Shown piece after piece: positions 5,206 through 7,726 of a stretch of 7,726 bases of DNA. Where the stretch lies: assembly GCA_007128995.1 (NCBI GenBank), contig SKWJ01000352.1, positions 1 to 7,726 of the forward strand, in the 5' to 3' direction. The first letter of the stretch is position 1. Every line of letters starts with the position of its first letter. The notes beneath the pieces were generated by a model. It ran no database searches. It saw nothing but the letters and a program-made list of their open reading frames with translations, and had not been told where the DNA came from. This DNA comes from Paracoccaceae bacterium (GTDB lineage: Bacteria > Pseudomonadota > Alphaproteobacteria > Rhodobacterales > Rhodobacteraceae). The position numbers and the translations under genes were made by a program.

Positions 5206-6249
5206 TCATTTGACACCTGATTGTGCGATGCCTTGGGTGATGAATTTCTGCAAGAAGGCGAAGCCCAGCGTGATCGGCAAAAGCGTCAGGACTGTCATTG
5301 CCAAGAGGCTTGACCATGCTGTCTGCAATTCACCCTGAAACGAGTTCAAGGCAAGCTGAAGCGTGAACACTTCCGAGCGGTTCAACACGATCAGTGGCCA
5401 GAGAAATTCGTTCCATCGCCACATCACCGAGAAAATGATCAGCACTGCCAGCGCCGGTGCAGACAGCGGCAGTACGATCTTCCAGTAGACCCGCCATTCG
5501 CTGGCATTGTCCATGCGCGCGGCGTCCAGCAGGTCATCGGGGATCGACAACATATATTGGCGCAACAGAAATACCCCCGTGGGCGTGGCAATCGCGGGCC
5601 AGATCACGGCCCAGGGCGAATTGATCAGGCCCATCTGGCTGACCACCAGAAACAACGGAACCAGGGTTACGGTGGGCGGGATCATCAAGGTCGCGATGAT
5701 CAGCAAAAAGACAGAGGTTCGGCCCTTGAACCGATATTTGGCTAGCGCGAATGCTGCCATCGAGTTGAACAGAACCGTCAGCACTGTGGCAACAACAGTG
5801 ATGAAGGTCGAATTCCAGAAATACAGCAGGAAGTTGAACCTGGTGAAAAGGCCCGTGTAATTCTGTGTCTCGACCTGAACCGCGCGTACTGGTTCGCGAT
5901 CGTTGATATGGACATTCAACTGTTCGTCCGGGTTTTGGGGGTCAATCATCTGTGCGTTCAGGCCGATCCGGCGCACCTGTGCGAGTTCCCGCCCTTCATG
6001 CTCGCCCGCGATCACCTGAAAACGTTGCAAAGCGGTTTCAAAGCCCTCGACCTCTACAAATTGCGGGGCAAGTGGCAGCAGCCGTGGCGGGTATTCCTGG
6101 AGCGCGGCCTCGGTCTTGAAGCTCGAGATGACAAGCCACATCACTGGCCCAAGCATCAGTAGAACGCCGAAGCCAAGCACCCCGAACGAAATCCAGTCGG
6201 TCATGTCCAGTTTGTCACGCCCGCGGCGCTGGGTCAGGAAGCGCAACAT
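5206..6249 (-). CDS. Sugar ABC transporter permease, MalG type, with enlarged periplasmic loop
   Basis: An inner-membrane protein of 347 residues, one of the two channel subunits of a CUT1-type carbohydrate importer. Membrane segments are visible at about 19-42, 143-170, 179-205, 212-230, 263-290 and 313-336. The cytoplasmic coupling loop that contacts the ATPase is at 242-261 (DAARMDNASEW...IVLP); the usual Gly is Asn248 here. The family is normally about 270-300 residues. The extra length is a hydrophilic segment at about 62-129, between the first membrane helix and the NYTGLF-to-YFWNS region that starts the second, so it faces the periplasm. The ATG overlaps the upstream permease stop by 1 base (TGATG), and GGAGGA (6256-6261) lies 6 bases before it, so it has its own strong ribosome site. 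The ATPase gene follows after 52 bases. It pairs with the MalF-type subunit upstream. Confidence 0.94.
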   Translation of the reverse strand: MLRFLTQRRGRDKLDMTDWISFGVLGFGVLLMLGPVMWLVISSFKTEAALQEYPPRLLPLAPQFVEVEGFETALQRFQVIAGEHEGRELAQVRRIGLNAQMIDPQNPDEQLNVHINDREPVRAVQVETQNYTGLFTRFNFLLYFWNSTFITVVATVLTVLFNSMAAFALAKYRFKGRTSVFLLIIATLMIPPTVTLVPLFLVVSQMGLINSPWAVIWPAIATPTGVFLLRQYMLSIPDDLLDAARMDNASEWRVYWKIVLPLSAPALAVLIIFSVMWRWNEFLWPLIVLNRSEVFTLQLALNSFQGELQTAWSSLLAMTVLTLLPITLGFAFLQKFITQGIAQSGVK

Positions 6250-7232
6250 CAGCCATCCTCCGCGCGTTTGCGTGTCGCGGCCAGTTGCAGCAAGGTCAGC
6301 ACCATCAGCACGCCGGCCATCAGCAACGATGCGGCCGCAGCCAGCCCGAAGGCACGGGGGCGTGTGGCGAAACCCACCTCGTAAATATACTGGATCAGCA
6401 GCGTTGTCGCAGAACCCGGGCCGCCACCAGTCAGAACATAAATCTCGTCAAAGGCCTGCACGGCCCTGATCAGACTGAGAACCATCACCACCAGCAGGGT
6501 CGGGGTCAGCAAGGGCAGGGTGATGCGAAGAAGCTGGCGCCACGCGGGTGTGCCGTCCATTTCGGCGGCTTCATAGACATCCCCGGGGATTGCCTGCAAT
6601 CCCGCCAGCAGGATCAGGACATAGAACCCCATATTCGCCCAGATTGACACGAACACGATCCAGAAGAACGCCCAGCTTGGGTCCAGAAGCCAGTTGACCG
6701 TGCCAAACCCCGCCCAGTCCATGCCGGCATTCAACACGCCGTTGCGCTGCAGGATCCATTTCCAGATCAGCGCGACAACCACAGGCGACAGCAGCACCGG
6801 ATAAAAGAACACAGCGCGAAAGAAGCCCTTGAGCGGGATGTTGCGGTTCAGCACCAGTGCCGCGATCAGGGACAGCAAGATCATGAAGCCAACCTGCAGC
6901 ACAACAAACCATCCTGTATTGTGCACTGCCCGCCAGAACAGATCGCGCCGGCAAGTGTTCGGGTCCAGATAAGACCCGCAGTCCAAAAGCGTGGCAAAAT
7001 TGGCCGTACCAACCCACTCGCGCTCGCCCAGCAAGATACGGTCCCCGCCAGTGCTGGCATACCAAGCGTTCAGAAGGATCGGAAGATAGGTGAACAGTCC
7101 GAAAATAAGCAGATTGGGCAGCAGGAACACCCAGGCCATGCGATGCGCGCCAAGGCTGTATTGCAGCATCTGCATCGGCTTTTCAAAAAGATTGAAGGCC
7201 CCCTCATAGAGGGCGCGAAACAGCGCGACCAT
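6249..7232 (-). CDS. Sugar ABC transporter permease, MalF/UgpA type
   Basis: An inner-membrane protein of 327 residues and the partner of the MalG-type subunit. After a cytoplasmic N-terminal stretch of about 32 residues, the membrane segments lie at about 33-57, 106-129, 139-161, 188-213, 241-262 and 296-320. The coupling loop EAAEMDG...ITLP (221-240) matches the consensus EAA---G---------I-LP and would dock on the ATPase. A TGGGPG sequence near 268-273, before the last helix, is typical of this subunit. The first periplasmic loop (about 58-105) holds two cysteines, Cys85 and Cys94, that could form a disulfide. AAGGA at 7241-7245 lies 8 bases before the ATG at 7230-7232. Other in-frame Met codons at 20, 22 and 32 are possible starts but lack a ribosome site I can recognise. 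The gene follows the binding-protein gene after 56 bases containing a strong hairpin. Confidence 0.94.
   Translation of the reverse strand: MVALFRALYEGAFNLFEKPMQMLQYSLGAHRMAWVFLLPNLLIFGLFTYLPILLNAWYASTGGDRILLGEREWVGTANFATLLDCGSYLDPNTCRRDLFWRAVHNTGWFVVLQVGFMILLSLIAALVLNRNIPLKGFFRAVFFYPVLLSPVVVALIWKWILQRNGVLNAGMDWAGFGTVNWLLDPSWAFFWIVFVSIWANMGFYVLILLAGLQAIPGDVYEAAEMDGTPAWRQLLRITLPLLTPTLLVVMVLSLIRAVQAFDEIYVLTGGGPGSATTLLIQYIYEVGFATRPRAFGLAAAASLLMAGVLMVLTLLQLAATRKRAEDG
6256..6261 (-). promoter_or_regulatory. Strong ribosome binding site of the MalG-type permease
   Basis: GGAGGA on the - strand, 6 bases before the ATG at 6247-6249 and inside the last codons of the upstream permease gene. It supports this start and suggests independent as well as coupled initiation. 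Confidence 0.75.
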
Positions 7233-7240
7233 GTGCCAGA

Positions 7241-7245
7241 TCCTT
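7241..7245 (-). promoter_or_regulatory. Ribosome binding site of the MalF-type permease
   Basis: AAGGA on the - strand, 8 bases before the ATG at 7230-7232. It lies downstream of the intercistronic hairpin and supports the chosen start. Confidence 0.7.
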
Positions 7246-7256
7246 CGACAGGGAAA

Positions 7257-7279
7257 CGCCCGGCCCTGTGGGCCGGGCG
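7257..7279 (-). terminator. Intercistronic hairpin after the binding-protein gene (attenuator or mRNA stabiliser)
   Basis: CGCCCGGCCC (7257-7266) and GGGCCGGGCG (7270-7279) are exact reverse complements with a 3-base loop. On the - strand transcript the stem begins 9 bases after the binding-protein stop and is followed by GUUUCCC-like sequence, a short and broken U run. It would therefore terminate only in part, and would protect the upstream message from 3' exonucleases. Structures at this place in sugar ABC operons (the malE-malF gap is the known example) raise binding protein relative to permeases. The structure is seen directly; its effect is inferred. Confidence 0.8.
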
Positions 7280-7288
7280 CGGGGCAGG

Positions 7289-7726
7289 TTAGCGGGCTTC
7301 GGCAATGGCGTCAGCCACGTCCTGTTCCAGCCGCTCTAGGGCGTCATCAAGGGACAACTCGCCAACGATGGCCTGTGTCAGGCGTGCAGGGATCGAGGTA
7401 AACACTGCGCGGTTGAACTCATATCCCTGCAAGGAATAGGCAGTGCTTGCAAATTCTGGCACTGCGGCTGCAAAAGCCGACAGCGCAGCCGCGACTTCCG
7501 GGCTGACATCCTGATAGTCGATACCATTGGCCTGCAATTCGGCATTGGCTGGCAGGTTGCGTGTGCGTGCCAGAACCTGCGCCTGAATGTCATCGCGCGA
7601 GACGAACTCGATCAGGCTTGCAACCGCTTCGGGATGCGCGCTGTGATTGAACCCGACCACACCCGCGCCACCCGGCATGCCTGTGCAGGCTTCCGGGCCG
7701 CAAATGCCGCCTGTCGCGACCCAGTC
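7289..7726 (-). CDS. Sugar ABC transporter substrate-binding protein (C-terminal 145 residues; rest outside the window)
   Basis: The frame is open from the right edge, so the start and signal peptide are missing; the visible part is the last 145 residues ending in TAA at 7289-7291. It fits the C-terminal lobe of a family 1 extracellular solute-binding protein: a DWVATGG strand, a Gly-rich MPGGAGVVGF turn, then SAHPEAVASLIEFVSRDDIQ, the typical helix that follows the hinge, a TRNLPAN segment, and a run of amphipathic helices to the end. Such proteins catch the substrate in the periplasm and deliver it to the permease pair. Two cysteines five residues... apart (ICGPEAC) near the start of the visible part could form a disulfide. 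Position at the head of the operon before MalF- and MalG-type permeases confirms the role. An internal Met at 7676-7678 is not the start, because the frame continues upstream without a stop. Substrate is unknown. Confidence 0.9.
   Translation of the reverse strand, partial: DWVATGGICGPEACTGMPGGAGVVGFNHSAHPEAVASLIEFVSRDDIQAQVLARTRNLPANAELQANGIDYQDVSPEVAAALSAFAAAVPEFASTAYSLQGYEFNRAVFTSIPARLTQAIVGELSLDDALERLEQDVADAIAEAR

Overview
The window looks like a chromosomal segment of a GC-rich alphaproteobacterium, most likely a member of the Rhodobacterales. The basis is codon use strongly biased to G or C in third positions, the PCuAC and low-molecular-weight phosphatase sequences, and a small four-cysteine secreted protein of a type I associate with that order. 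This placement is inference from recall; no database was searched.

Left part (1-1229, + strand): the end of a small protein with a His/Cys motif (probably DUF2946), then a periplasmic copper chaperone of the PCuAC family with a histidine-rich tail, then a low-molecular-weight protein tyrosine phosphatase whose start overlaps the chaperone stop by 8 bases. The first two fit copper handling and delivery to respiratory oxidases. The phosphatase appears to be a translationally coupled passenger.

Middle (1226-2138): a small secreted four-cysteine protein on the - strand ends head-on against the phosphatase, with the two stop codons overlapping. About 600 bases follow without a convincing gene. 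They contain a stop-bounded, start-less - strand frame with a helix-turn-helix-like stretch (possible decayed gene) and several short inverted repeats.

Right part (2139-7726, - strand): a tightly packed carbohydrate-uptake operon read right to left. It holds a solute-binding protein (C-terminal part only), a MalF-type permease, a MalG-type permease with an extra periplasmic segment, a MalK/UgpC-type ATPase, a GntR/UTRA regulator and a Gfo/Idh/MocA oxidoreductase. Joints after the first gap are overlapping or short (1 bp overlap, 52 bp, 4 bp overlap, 10 bp). The one larger gap (56 bp, after the binding protein) carries a perfect 10-bp GC hairpin, the usual device for making more binding protein than membrane components. 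The set would import a sugar, polyol or related compound, sense it or a derivative with the GntR protein, and start its catabolism by NAD(P)-linked oxidation. The substrate cannot be told from this window.

I found no novel defence, mobile or biosynthetic system. The most useful points are the intercistronic hairpin, the convergent overlap next to a perfect 12-bp inverted repeat inside the phosphatase gene, the insertion in the MalG-type permease, the His-rich chaperone tail, and the unexplained middle stretch.
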